NCBI GenBank assembly: GCA_021324445.1 | Contig: JAJPJC010000050.1 | Coordinates: 25,987-89,986 of the forward strand | Reading direction: 5' to 3' | Source of the DNA: Isosphaeraceae bacterium | GTDB taxonomy: Bacteria > Planctomycetota > Planctomycetia > Isosphaerales > Isosphaeraceae | Length of the DNA stretch: 64,000 nucleotides | Shown here: in pieces, positions 8,475 to 17,548 of the stretch | How positions within the stretch are numbered: the first letter of the stretch is position 1 | How the letters are laid out: each line of letters begins with the position of its first letter | Notes under the pieces: generated by a model | Seen by the model: only the letters and a program-made list of their open reading frames with translations | Told to the model about the DNA's origin: nothing | Database searches by the model: none | Made by a program: the position numbers and the translations under genes

Positions 8475-11306
8475 TCACCGGCCCCAGGGTCCGACCTGAT
8501 CGGGGTCGGCGCCGACGGCGGTTGAGGCCGAGCCCAGGTCGGCAATCGCGAAGTCGCGCGGCCGGAGCGGATCGGCCCGCGCGGCGGGGTCGGTGCGGTA
8601 GACCAGCGTGGTGCGGATGGGTTGGCTCTCGCGCGCGGCGACCTTGGACCAGCTCTCCAGATCGGTCACATCGGTCGGGGACGTGGCCGTGACGGGCCCC
8701 GATCCGGCCGCGGGGACGATCCAGGCTCGGCCGCGGATGTCGTACTGGTTGCCCTCGCCGAACCAACGGACCTGGCCGGTGGCCAGCGGGTTGCGCTTCC
8801 AGGCCACCAGCGCGGCGGTGCGGATGGCGCAGTGCTTGACTTCGACCTCCAGGTCGGGTGGGGAGGGTCCGCCGGCCAGGTCCAGCAGGCCCGCCGCTTC
8901 GACCGTGCAGTGATCGAGGATCAGGCGCTGGGGCGTCCTGGTCCCCGCCCCCCCGCTGCCGAGGGCCTTGACTGTCACGCTCCAACCGCCCATCGTGAGC
9001 GGCCGCGCGGGAGCCGGGACAATCATCGTCTGGTGGATCCGTGCAAGGGCGCCGAGGTAGGCCGAGACCTCGATGGCCCGGTCGAACCCCTGCAACCAGC
9101 ACCGATTGACGAGGAGCGATCCGCCGTCGGCCACGATCGCACAGGAATCGTGGCACCCGGCCCGGCCCGCCACCGCGAAGGCGCACCGCTCGATCTTGGT
9201 CCGCTTGCCGGCCGAGCGGATCACCGGCGGCGGGGCCGGGGCGGAGCCCGCCCCCGATCGGGGATAGCGGACCAGGATCGTCAAGCCGGACAGCTCCACG
9301 GACACATTGGATCCGGTCGTCACCAGGGGCCGGGAGCCATTCAGCTCGATGTCGAGAACCGGCGTGCATCCCCGGGCAGCGCGGATGATGAGGGACCCCG
9401 AGGCAGATTCGAAGTTGAGGGTTTGACCCGGGGGCAGGCGCAGCGGCTCGCGGTTCCGCAGTTCGACATAACGACCGCTGGAGATGGCCGTCCGAATGGC
9501 CTGGATGGGGTCCTCGGCGGGGATCCCCTCCTCGGCGGGGTCCTCCTCCCGACCCGGGGTGCGCAGGAGGATGGCCGGCGGGGCACCCCCGGACCGACTG
9601 GGGCGGTCGGCGGCAGCGGCCCGGGCCCGGTCCGATCCCGCCTCATGCCGAGTCCTCGACTCGGGGGCGACCGGCGCGGTCGGGCGCAGCGCTCCGGCCA
9701 GCCCGTAGAGGACGATGACGACGGTGGCCAGCGCCGCCAGCACGATCAGCCCCCACAGCCATCCGGCCGCCGGCCACCACGCGGGTCCTTCGGCGGTCGA
9801 GGAGTTCGACCCCGGCTCGCCCGGCAGGAACACCGATCCGGTGCCCAGCGGGAACACACTGAGGAATCGCGGCTTGGATCGCGCCATCCCGGCGCTCAGC
9901 GAGGGCTCTGGGCCCAGGTCGACATTCAGGGGCACGTCCTGGCTCGTCGCGTCGGTCTCGTCGATCGGGGTGAGCAGGGGGACCGCCGGCTCATCGACCG
10001 GGGTCAGCAGGGGAACCTCCGGCTGGTCGAGACCCGCACCGCCGGGGGACAGCGCCGCGCTGTGGGGCAGGTCGCCCCCCGAGCGTGGGAGGATCCCAGC
10101 CGCGGCCGCGATCCGAGGCGCGGCCCCGGCTTCGATTTCCTCCGAGCGCGGCGCCGGCGAGGCCGACGAGTGCACCGTCGGTGCGCCGGCAAGGGCCGCT
10201 CCGCTCGGATCGCCGGGCTCGGTCTCCGGCCGCGGCCCCGGCAGGGGCCGCCCGGCGTCGGCTCGACCACTGATCGCGGCATACTCGTCGGTGTAGGGCT
10301 CCAGCGCCTGCGCCAGGAGGGTCGGCGTCGCATACCGTTCGTCTGGCCCCTTCCGCATCATCCGGCGGACCACCTCGGCCAGACCCTCGGGCAAGCCCGG
10401 CACGAGCTGGTCCAGCGGCGTCGGCTCCAGGGCCTGATGCGCGAAGAGCTTCTCGGGCAGGCTGGGACTGGGGAACGGCACCTGACCGGCAAGCATATGA
10501 TACAGCGTACAACCCAGCGAGTAGATGTCGCTGCGGATGTCGGCAGCGTGGGAATGCCGCGCCTGCTCGGGGGCGACGTAATCGAAGGTGCCGACCGTGG
10601 CCCCCTCGCGCGTGACCCGATCCGATTCGGTCAAGTCGATCGCCAGTCCCAGGTCGGCCAGCTTGGCGATCCCATCGTGGGTGACCAGGATGTTGTACGG
10701 GTTGACGTCGCGATGGATCAGCCCCTTGCGGTGGGCATGCCCCAACCCCAGCGCGACCTGCCGGACCAGCCGCGCCGCCGTGGCCGGCGGCATCGGCCCC
10801 TGCTCGGCGATCAAGGTCCCGATCGTCTTGCCCTCGATGTACTCCATCACCAGGTAGTAGCGGCCGTTGGACTCGCCGAAATCGTAGACCCGCACCAGGT
10901 TCTCGTGCTGAAGCTGCGCCCCGACCCGCGCCTCGCGCTGGAACCGGGCGATCGCCCGTGGATTGTTGATCCGCTCGGGGGAGAGGATCTTCAGCGCCAC
11001 CCGGCGGTTCAGCCGGGTATCCCGCGCCAGGTACACCCGCCCCATCCCCCCTTGACCGATCAGGTCCAGCAGCAGGTACCGGTCGACCTTGAAGCCGCTG
11101 GTGCGCCCCGCCAGCAGTTGCTGCGCCTGCCAGAGGGTCAGCGCCTTGGACAGCACCGCCTGCCGCGCCAACCGACGATCGAGATGCTCGGGTGCTCGGC
11201 GCTTCGCCGGCGGGAGGGCATCCCAGCAGGCGGTCAGCCCCTCGACGTCCATCAGCCCGCTGAGGAGGGCCGCCTGCCAGAATCGCGACGCCTGGGGGTC
11301 AAGCAT
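8475..11306 (-). CDS. Membrane-spanning Ser/Thr protein kinase with a predicted beta-helix C-terminal domain
   Basis: The protein has 943 residues from ATG 11306 (MLDPQAS). The kinase domain (about residues 77-330) has the GQGGMGRVY glycine loop, VALKIL lysine, IHRDVNPYN catalytic loop, ADLGLA metal-binding loop and VAPEQ. The usual HRDxKPxN lysine is Asn, and DFG is DLG. A Pro/Gly-rich linker leads to one membrane helix (LIVLAALATVVIVLYGLAG). The C-terminal part is rich in short beta repeats and resembles a parallel beta-helix (inference), presumably outside the cytoplasm. It faces no clear partner. The longer frame from 11354 lacks support. Confidence 0.85.
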   Translation of the reverse strand: MLDPQASRFWQAALLSGLMDVEGLTACWDALPPAKRRAPEHLDRRLARQAVLSKALTLWQAQQLLAGRTSGFKVDRYLLLDLIGQGGMGRVYLARDTRLNRRVALKILSPERINNPRAIARFQREARVGAQLQHENLVRVYDFGESNGRYYLVMEYIEGKTIGTLIAEQGPMPPATAARLVRQVALGLGHAHRKGLIHRDVNPYNILVTHDGIAKLADLGLAIDLTESDRVTREGATVGTFDYVAPEQARHSHAADIRSDIYSLGCTLYHMLAGQVPFPSPSLPEKLFAHQALEPTPLDQLVPGLPEGLAEVVRRMMRKGPDERYATPTLLAQALEPYTDEYAAISGRADAGRPLPGPRPETEPGDPSGAALAGAPTVHSSASPAPRSEEIEAGAAPRIAAAAGILPRSGGDLPHSAALSPGGAGLDQPEVPLLTPVDEPAVPLLTPIDETDATSQDVPLNVDLGPEPSLSAGMARSKPRFLSVFPLGTGSVFLPGEPGSNSSTAEGPAWWPAAGWLWGLIVLAALATVVIVLYGLAGALRPTAPVAPESRTRHEAGSDRARAAAADRPSRSGGAPPAILLRTPGREEDPAEEGIPAEDPIQAIRTAISSGRYVELRNREPLRLPPGQTLNFESASGSLIIRAARGCTPVLDIELNGSRPLVTTGSNVSVELSGLTILVRYPRSGAGSAPAPPPVIRSAGKRTKIERCAFAVAGRAGCHDSCAIVADGGSLLVNRCWLQGFDRAIEVSAYLGALARIHQTMIVPAPARPLTMGGWSVTVKALGSGGAGTRTPQRLILDHCTVEAAGLLDLAGGPSPPDLEVEVKHCAIRTAALVAWKRNPLATGQVRWFGEGNQYDIRGRAWIVPAAGSGPVTATSPTDVTDLESWSKVAARESQPIRTTLVYRTDPAARADPLRPRDFAIADLGSASTAVGADPDQVGPWGR

Positions 11307-11940
11307 GGAACATCCCGAAACGACGACACCCCGACCCATCATCCGCCACCGCACCGGGACCGACCACCGTCAGTCTACCATCTCCGCAAACGACCCTCAA
11401 TCAGTCCATAACCATTAGCGCGCCAATGACATCAGCAACCAACTCCCCTTCGCCGCGCCGCCGCAGCGACCCCGGCAGACTCCCATCTGGAGATCGCCGC
11501 TTCCCCAATTTCCCCCACCTCCCCAGGCCATACATGCACACACGCGAAACCGCGGCTCAGATTCCGCGTTCGTTGTCCCTCAGCGGTGGCGTTTCGAACC
11601 CGCGCTGCTTGGCGCGGTCCCGCCGAGCCGGGACAATCATGCCCGGGAACAGATCGTCCCACGACGTCTTCCCTTCGCAATCATGATCCCCTCTGATCTG
11701 GCGTCCGATAAATGGATCTTTGGACAGTTTCGATCAGCAAGAGACGAACGGGCTCGCCGCCGCCAGAAGCAGTGAGAGAGGTCGGCGAGGCACTCTAGCT
11801 GACGGCGGATCCCACCGCGCTTGCCCCGGATGGCACGTTGTGCTAGCCTGCATGATGTCAATGAGGATTCTGAGCGTGATTGCAACCCCGCGTGAGTGAT
11901 GGCGAAGGCATCCGTGTATCCTTCCAGGGGACTGATTTCG
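11307..11940. other. Divergent intergenic region, about 630 bp
   Basis: The stretch lies between the divergent starts of the kinase and the spherulin-4 gene and must hold both promoters. Codon usage and similarity give no convincing gene; short open frames on both strands look random. No strong hairpin or tandem repeat was seen. Confidence 0.5.
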
Positions 11941-13353
11941 ATGATCCGCGTGGTCTGCGCCTGCGGTCGGGTGTTCAAAGCGGAGGACCGTCACGCCGGG
12001 AAACGGACCAAGTGTCCGGTGTGTGGGGCGATGCTGACCATTGGCCGGACGCCGGTCTCCAGCTCCAGCGGAGGGGACGTGGACGAGGTCCCGTCGTGGT
12101 GGTATCCGAGTGATCCCCAGGGTCCGGTCGACGGCTCAGGATTACCACCGCGCGGTGGCAGCGATCCGGAAGCGATCCCCACGGCGATCCTTCCTCCGGG
12201 AGGCGATGTGCAACTGGCCGCCCAGCGCGCGCATCCGTCGCGGCGGCCGGCCTTGGCCTCGGGCGCCCGGCGGCCGGCCCCGGCGCGGCCCTTGTCGCGG
12301 GTGCGACGACTGTGGATCCTCTCGGTCGGTACCGCCGTGCTGGCGGTCTCGGCCCTGGGGTCTCTCGTCGTGATGCGGTCGGTGGCTCCTGAGCGCAGGA
12401 CCGCACCCGCGGCGGCGAAGGACCTTGCCGCTCCGCCGGCCCAGTCGCGCCCTCCCGGTGGCGACGCGCCGGCACAGCCACCGCCGGAGCCGGGGCGCGG
12501 GGCCCAGCAGCCCTCGTCCTTGACTCCGACGGCCAACGCTCCCTCCAGGGCCGCGGCACCCTCCGGGCCTGCGCCTGAGCCCACGGGACCTGGCCGGCCC
12601 GGGGAGAAGGGAAGTGCCGCCCCGGAACCCTCGGCACGGATGGCCCGGAGGCTCCGACTCCTCGTGCCTGCCTATATTTACCCCAGTGGCGCGGGTCGCA
12701 AGCAGTGGCAGAAACTGATCGAGGCCGCTGCCAAGGTCGAGGTCGTGGCCATCGCCAACCCCAGCACGGGACCCGGCCGGGAGCGCAATCCCGATTACGC
12801 CGGCATCTTCACCGAGGCGGCCAATCAAGGGGTCAAGCTGGTCGGTTATGTCAACACGCAGTATGCCGGACGATCGCGAGCGGAGGTCAAGCAGGACATC
12901 GATGCCTGGGTCCGGTATTATCCTCAGATTGCCGGCTTCTTCTTCGACCAGCAACCCCGCGAGGCCGAGTATCACCACCTGGACTACTATGCCGAGCTCC
13001 GCAGGTATGCCCAGGCGAAGCTCCGCGATCCCCTGGTGATCACCAATCCGGGAATCGCCTGCGATGCCGCTTTTCTCGCCCCGGCCGTCTCGGACGCGAC
13101 CTGCGTCTTCGCCAACTATGAGGGCTTTGCCGAGTTCGAACTCCCCGCGCCGCTTCGGTCTCATGACGCCTCGCGGTTCGCCGCGCTGGTGTACAACATC
13201 GCCGACGTCGACGCGATGCGCGCGGTGGTCACGGACGCGATTGTCAAGAAGATCGGCTACATCTATGTCTCCGACGAGAAGCCGCCCGTTCAGTGGGGCC
13301 GGCTGCCGCTCTACTGGGAGACCGAGGTCGTGGCCGTCTCCCGCGTCCAGTAG
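11941..13353 (+). CDS. Zinc-ribbon, membrane-anchored spherulin-4 domain protein
   Basis: The protein has 470 residues. ATG 11941 places a planctomycete-type zinc ribbon first (CACG, then KCPVCG), with an AGGGG site upstream. A membrane helix (LWILSVGTAVLAVSALGSLVV) and a long Pro/Ala linker follow. The last 220 residues match the spherulation-specific family 4 fold: LLVPAYIYPSG, VVAIANPSTGPG, VKLVGYVNTQYAGR and IAGFFFDQQ. That family is a TIM-barrel, glycoside-hydrolase-like group; for this protein a polysaccharide substrate is only a guess. Upstream ATGs at 11896-11899 would add an unlikely leader. Confidence 0.8.
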   Translation: MIRVVCACGRVFKAEDRHAGKRTKCPVCGAMLTIGRTPVSSSSGGDVDEVPSWWYPSDPQGPVDGSGLPPRGGSDPEAIPTAILPPGGDVQLAAQRAHPSRRPALASGARRPAPARPLSRVRRLWILSVGTAVLAVSALGSLVVMRSVAPERRTAPAAAKDLAAPPAQSRPPGGDAPAQPPPEPGRGAQQPSSLTPTANAPSRAAAPSGPAPEPTGPGRPGEKGSAAPEPSARMARRLRLLVPAYIYPSGAGRKQWQKLIEAAAKVEVVAIANPSTGPGRERNPDYAGIFTEAANQGVKLVGYVNTQYAGRSRAEVKQDIDAWVRYYPQIAGFFFDQQPREAEYHHLDYYAELRRYAQAKLRDPLVITNPGIACDAAFLAPAVSDATCVFANYEGFAEFELPAPLRSHDASRFAALVYNIADVDAMRAVVTDAIVKKIGYIYVSDEKPPVQWGRLPLYWETEVVAVSRVQ

Positions 13354-13663
13354 CGTCGCCCAGCCTGACCCGGTCGTGGATCCCGGCCGGAACGCGGTCC
13401 CGGCCCGCCCGCCTGCCGGTCGGCACCCGCGCTGCTTCCGAGCGACGCGCGGGGCTTTTGCGCGCCGGTGCCGTCACCGCGGAAGCGTCGCCGCGTTAGA
13501 CGAATGACGGAACCGCGGCCCGCTCGGGTCGCGAGAGCCACCACTTCTCTGCTGGCGGATGAACCACGACGATGATGTTGTCCTTCGACGCCGACCGTCC
13601 GCTCGAGGCGGTCCTCCTGGATCGTCCCCAACTCCTGTCCCCAAGGCGGGAGGGCTGATCCCG
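13354..13663. other. Intergenic stretch without a recognisable gene
   Basis: About 310 bp between the spherulin-4 gene and a small zinc-finger gene. It is GC-rich; no gene, clear terminator or repeat was seen. Confidence 0.4.
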
Positions 13664-13972
13664 ATGACGCGACCTCGATTGATCCTCCCGCGCGCCGATT
13701 CGGCCTGCGGCAAGACGTTCTACAGCGACCGCCGCACCGCGGAGGCGCATCGCATCGGGCTGGAATTCTGGAACCAGGCCACCGGTCGAACCCGCGAGGG
13801 CTATCGCCTGGCCGTCTTCCGCTGCAAGCGCTGCGGCGGGTTCCACATCGGCCAGAGACCGATCGACCGCCTGCCGGCTCGCACCGAGCCGCGCACCGAG
13901 GACCCACCCGACCCGGAGGCCGACTCCCACTTCGAGCCGCGCGTGCGGCGAGTCTGCTGGTTCGGTGATTGA
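13664..13972 (+). CDS. Small two-part zinc-finger-like protein
   Basis: The protein has 102 residues. ATG 13664 has GGGAGG about 10 nt upstream. The middle resembles a common small bacterial family: ACGKTFYSDRRTAEAHR, a basic helix, then FRCKRCGGFHIGQR. The cysteine pairs and His suggest one zinc site. Homologous small proteins are often near mobile DNA. Function unknown. A longer frame from 13559 is open, but the extra leader is unlike the family. Confidence 0.6.
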   Translation: MTRPRLILPRADSACGKTFYSDRRTAEAHRIGLEFWNQATGRTREGYRLAVFRCKRCGGFHIGQRPIDRLPARTEPRTEDPPDPEADSHFEPRVRRVCWFGD

Positions 13973-14067
13973 CGTTGGCGATGGCTTTGTCCGCCGGTCG
14001 CGTGGTCCGCGGCCGCTGGGAGGCGGACGGTGAATCGCTGAAGCTGTCCGCCCCTGGTGTCATCGCT

Positions 14068-14628
14068 TCAGGAGGCATCCGAGCCCTCCGCGGTGACGAT
14101 GGCCACTTCGTCCATCCTCTTTAGGAAACGAGTCAAGCGGTCGTAGGCCTTTTCGGGTGTGACGGAGTCAGGTTCTGGGCCGCGCCGCCCGTGAGCCACC
14201 CGGTTCCGATATCGGCGTACCTGATTTACTTCCTCGACCAGGTTCGGATCGATCCCGCGAAAAGCTCGGGTTACCTTGCCGAAACTACCGACTCCAATGT
14301 CCTTCTTCAGCACCTCGACCGCATGCTCCACGGCGGGATGCAGTCGGGTCGGTAAGGAATTCTCAACATCGATCCGGGCCTGGTCGCGGACCATGGCCTC
14401 CAATACCGAAAGCAGCAGGAGCACGGCGAGGTCATCCAGATCATCCGAGATCGTCTTGGCACTGTCTTGGAGATCGATCGCCCTGACGGACCGAAAGCGG
14501 TTGTCGCGACCCAAGGCTTCCGCCCATTCTTGGCGGTTCCAGAATCGCTCACCGAGCCGATCCATGTCCCGAGCGAGCGTACGCACGCATTGGTACCATG
14601 CCCAAGCGTCATCCAGAGATGAAATCAT
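14068..14628 (-). CDS. HEPN-like protein (candidate RNase toxin)
   Basis: The protein has 186 residues and is mostly helical. Near the C-terminus it carries RRYRNRVAHGRRG, which contains the R-x4-H motif that forms the active site of HEPN ribonucleases. A helix with DDLDDLAVLLLLSVLEAMVRD could form the HEPN dimer core. The start overlaps the stop of the 160-residue gene upstream by 4 nt (ATGA), so the two are translated together. HEPN proteins in such pairs often act as toxins or defence effectors. No nucleotidyltransferase partner is present. Assignment rests on the motif and helical pattern only. Confidence 0.55.
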   Translation of the reverse strand: MISSLDDAWAWYQCVRTLARDMDRLGERFWNRQEWAEALGRDNRFRSVRAIDLQDSAKTISDDLDDLAVLLLLSVLEAMVRDQARIDVENSLPTRLHPAVEHAVEVLKKDIGVGSFGKVTRAFRGIDPNLVEEVNQVRRYRNRVAHGRRGPEPDSVTPEKAYDRLTRFLKRMDEVAIVTAEGSDAS

Positions 14629-15107
14629 GACATGAGATCCATCAGGATCTCCTGCAAGCGTTCCTTGGTGAACGGAGTGACCCCATACCGCTCATCATCG
14701 ACCGCGTACCAGACGTCCTGACCGTCCTGGATGGTTCGATAGAGGACGTATTTCCGTACGCCGCATTTGAGATCGACGCGCCCCGCCGCTCGAAACTCGC
14801 CACCGCTCGGGGGAGTAACGGATCCCACGACGTTGCGGCCCATCGGCACGACGTGGACGGAGGAATCACCGATCTCGATCCGAAGACCTTCGATATCGTA
14901 CGTCCCCAATCCGCGCTCGTTCCGCTGGACCCACTCGCTATGAATCGGGATCCGCTCCGGGTCATCCTCCTCACGAAGCCAGGAGCGGATCTTTTCCTTG
15001 AGTCCCTCATAAGCCCGGAGCCAGTCCGCACGCCGCCGTCCTCTCTGGCTGTCCCGGGCCTCCTCCATCTTCCTGTCTACCCATTCCTTGAAGCTCAATT
15101 CAGGCAT
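14625..15107 (-). CDS. Unknown protein coupled to the HEPN-like gene
   Basis: The protein has 160 residues: a charged helical N-terminus (FKEWVDRKMEEARDSQRGRR) followed by beta-rich sequence (YDIEGLRIEIGDSSVHVVPM, VDLKCGVRKYVLYRTI) and a C-terminal helix. No known domain was recognised. It is first in a two-gene unit and overlaps the HEPN-like gene by 4 nt. The order (small partner first, HEPN second) is that of many antitoxin-toxin pairs, so it is a candidate neutralising partner; this is inference. The next gene on the same strand is the polyferredoxin operon, whose last gene ends at 15122, leaving only 14 nt between them. Confidence 0.6.
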   Translation of the reverse strand: MPELSFKEWVDRKMEEARDSQRGRRRADWLRAYEGLKEKIRSWLREEDDPERIPIHSEWVQRNERGLGTYDIEGLRIEIGDSSVHVVPMGRNVVGSVTPPSGGEFRAAGRVDLKCGVRKYVLYRTIQDGQDVWYAVDDERYGVTPFTKERLQEILMDLMS

Positions 15108-15121
15108 GGCCTATCCCCTTG

Positions 15122-16804
15122 TCAAACCGACACCCAGTCTCGGCCCTGGCCTTCGACCAAAGAGAGCAGGAGCGAGCGGTCCTTGCTGCGGGATTCGCCG
15201 ATGGCGGTGACATACACGGCCGGGTCGTCCTTGACGGGGCACTCGTGCTCGCAGATGCCGCAGCCGATGCACTTGACGGGATCGATGTACGGCCGCTTGA
15301 GCTGGATGGTCGCGCCCCAGCGGTCGGTGACCTCGACGTTGCGGGTGAAGATGGCCTTGGGGCTGACCGGGCAGACCTCCTCGCAGACCACGCAACTGGT
15401 GTCCATCGCCCAGGGGAGGCACCGGCCCTGGTTGTAGAAGGCCGTGCCGGTCTTGACCGGCCCCTTCCCCTCGAACGGCCCGATGCCCAGCTTCTCGGCG
15501 ATCGAGATCTCGCGGATGGCACCGGTGGGACAGACCTGGCTGCACAAGGTGCAATTCAGCTCGCACCAGCCCATCTTCGAGATCATGATCGGCGTCCAGA
15601 GCCCCTCGACGCCGGCTTCAAAGAGCGCCGGCTGCAAGACGTTGGTCGGGCAGACGCGGATGCACTGGTCGCACTTGATGCAACGCCTGAGGAACTCGTC
15701 CTCGGCGACCGAGCCGGGCGGCCGGATCACGCCCCGCTGGAAGTTCTTGCGCACCCCGCCCGAGAGCCGGGCCATCGGGAAGAAGAACAAGCCGAAGAGG
15801 CCCGCCAGCACCAGCTCGCGACGGCCCACCGCCGGGTTGGTCACCTCGCTGGCCTTGCGGGGGAGGAACCGGAACGACAAGGCGTCGTGCGGGCAGTCCT
15901 CGATGCAGTTCAGACAGACGAAGCACTCGCTCTTGCGCAGGTCGGCCTGCGGGTCGGAGGCCCCCTCGCAGCTCTTGAGGCACAGGTCGCAGTCGGTGCA
16001 GCGCACCGGGTCGCGGTCGATCCGCCAGATCGCGAACCGGCTGAAAACCCCCAGCAACGCGCCCAGCGGGCAGATCGCCCGGCAGAAGAACCGGGGAATC
16101 CACCAGTTGGCCACCAGGAAGCCGATGAAGATCAAGCCCACGATCCAGGCCTGCCAGTACTCGCGGGGTTCGGTGTAGATGCTCTCGGTCGCGTTGTGCA
16201 CCGTCGGCAGCACGCTCGTGGTCATCGAGCGCACCGTCAGCGCGATCGGGTCCAGCAGACCGATCTGGAGCGAGCTGTTGCCCCGCTTGTGCTCCTCGGC
16301 CGCCCGGGCGATGCCCGTCTCGATCGCGGCGAAGACCCGGGAGACCCCGGCCTGCCGCAGCTCAGCCCCGCGGTAGGCATGCCAGATCTGGCCCGGGGCC
16401 GAGAAGGCCGTCGGGATGATCCAGAGCGCCGCCATCGCGAGCATGACCGCCAGGATGTAGTACTTCAGCGCGTAGATCTTGCGATAGCGGTTGACCTCGA
16501 TCATCTGCTTGGTATTGCGCCGGTTGCCGATCCAGCCGAAGAAATGGTGCAGGATGCCGAAGGGGCACATCCAGTTGCACCAGACCCGGCCCAGCATCAT
16601 GGTGATGGCGATGATCACCAGGCCCCAGACCAGGTTGCGGTAGATCGTATGGGTCGTCAGCGCCGTGGCCACGGCCACCAGCGGCGTGGCTTCCAGGAAC
16701 AGCGACACCGGCCACCCTTTGAGATAGCGCAGGTCGGTGATCACCAGGAAGAAGAGGAAGAGTCCCAGGAACAGGACTTCATAGGCGCGTCGGATCTTAA
16801 CCAT
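15122..16804 (-). CDS. Membrane polyferredoxin (NapH/NosR-like fused to NapG-like 4Fe-4S modules)
   Basis: The protein has 560 residues. The N-terminal half has about five membrane helices with CNWMCPF and CRAICPLG signatures, as in NapH/NosR/RdxA quinol-oxidising proteins. Then come many iron-sulfur motifs: CTDCDLCLKSC, CFVCLNCIEDCP, CIKCDQCIRVCP, CELNCTLCSQVCP, CVVCEEVCP and CIGCGICEHECP. It should carry electrons across or along the membrane. It is the last gene of an operon after DUF6599, DUF362 and Uma2; its ATG overlaps the Uma2 stop by 8 nt. The terminal acceptor is unknown and no nitrate- or N2O-reductase gene is nearby. Confidence 0.85.
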   Translation of the reverse strand: MVKIRRAYEVLFLGLFLFFLVITDLRYLKGWPVSLFLEATPLVAVATALTTHTIYRNLVWGLVIIAITMMLGRVWCNWMCPFGILHHFFGWIGNRRNTKQMIEVNRYRKIYALKYYILAVMLAMAALWIIPTAFSAPGQIWHAYRGAELRQAGVSRVFAAIETGIARAAEEHKRGNSSLQIGLLDPIALTVRSMTTSVLPTVHNATESIYTEPREYWQAWIVGLIFIGFLVANWWIPRFFCRAICPLGALLGVFSRFAIWRIDRDPVRCTDCDLCLKSCEGASDPQADLRKSECFVCLNCIEDCPHDALSFRFLPRKASEVTNPAVGRRELVLAGLFGLFFFPMARLSGGVRKNFQRGVIRPPGSVAEDEFLRRCIKCDQCIRVCPTNVLQPALFEAGVEGLWTPIMISKMGWCELNCTLCSQVCPTGAIREISIAEKLGIGPFEGKGPVKTGTAFYNQGRCLPWAMDTSCVVCEEVCPVSPKAIFTRNVEVTDRWGATIQLKRPYIDPVKCIGCGICEHECPVKDDPAVYVTAIGESRSKDRSLLLSLVEGQGRDWVSV

Positions 16805-17471
16805 TGGTCCCTCCGGCGGGGGGCGTGTGAGGTCGCTTCGGGCGGCCCTTTTTTCGTTCCCACTGATCGGCTAGGGCAAGAAGTCTGGAGAGCGGCAGGA
16901 CGAACCCAGGGAGGAGGTCGGTCTGATACGGCTGGTCTTCGGTCACGATCTCGAAGGTTGGCCCGGCGATCCCTTTGCGGTAGACCGTCATGATCCGGCG
17001 GAAACGGTCGATGACCCAGTATTGCTGCACGCCGGCGTCGCGGTACTCATCGCGCTTGACCTCGTAGTCGCGGAGCACGTCACGGCGCCGTTTCGAGACG
17101 AATTCGATGACGATCGAAGGGATATCCTTTTCCTCGTCCGGGACCCGGCCGAGTCCCGTCCAGACCACGCGGGCGGCACAGCGACGGTTCGTTGTCGGGA
17201 CAATCTGTTGCGGCGCGGTCTCATCGACGACAGTGCCATTCGGATGGGTATTGCGATAGAGCCGGATGAGGTATCCCAGTTCATCGTTCGGGTTACGCTC
17301 GCCGATCCCAGGACGTGGAGACACGACCAGCACTCCGTTGATAATCTGGTAACGATAGCCCCGCTCGAACGGCTCCGGCTGCCGCGCGTCGAACTGCTCC
17401 GGAGTCATCAATTGGCCCGTCGAGCCGGGGCCGAGCGTGACAAGGCGTTTCTTGGTCGCGATCTGGCTCAT
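16797..17471 (-). CDS. Uma2-family (DUF820) PD-(D/E)XK nuclease-like protein
   Basis: The protein has 224 residues from ATG 17471. The core motif is IPSIVIEFVSKRRRDVLRDY, then EVKRDEYRDAGVQQYWVID, matching the Uma2 pattern of an acidic residue, E-x-x-S and a downstream lysine-rich helix leading to YWVID. Uma2 proteins have a restriction-endonuclease fold; cellular roles are mostly unknown and they often occur as scattered mobile families. It lies between DUF362 and the polyferredoxin gene and overlaps the latter by 8 nt, so it is cotranscribed, but it looks like an insertion into an otherwise redox-themed operon. Confidence 0.8.
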   Translation of the reverse strand: MSQIATKKRLVTLGPGSTGQLMTPEQFDARQPEPFERGYRYQIINGVLVVSPRPGIGERNPNDELGYLIRLYRNTHPNGTVVDETAPQQIVPTTNRRCAARVVWTGLGRVPDEEKDIPSIVIEFVSKRRRDVLRDYEVKRDEYRDAGVQQYWVIDRFRRIMTVYRKGIAGPTFEIVTEDQPYQTDLLPGFVLPLSRLLALADQWERKKGRPKRPHTPPAGGTNG

Positions 17472-17548
17472 GATCGTGATCTCGCGTGCTGAATGACGGC
17501 CGCGGCGCGTGGTTCGACCATTCCTCTCCCGATCGAAAGACCTCAAGC

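Noticed and set aside
8622..11411. 929-residue plus-strand open frame
   Set aside because: Antisense of the kinase gene; no domain signal.
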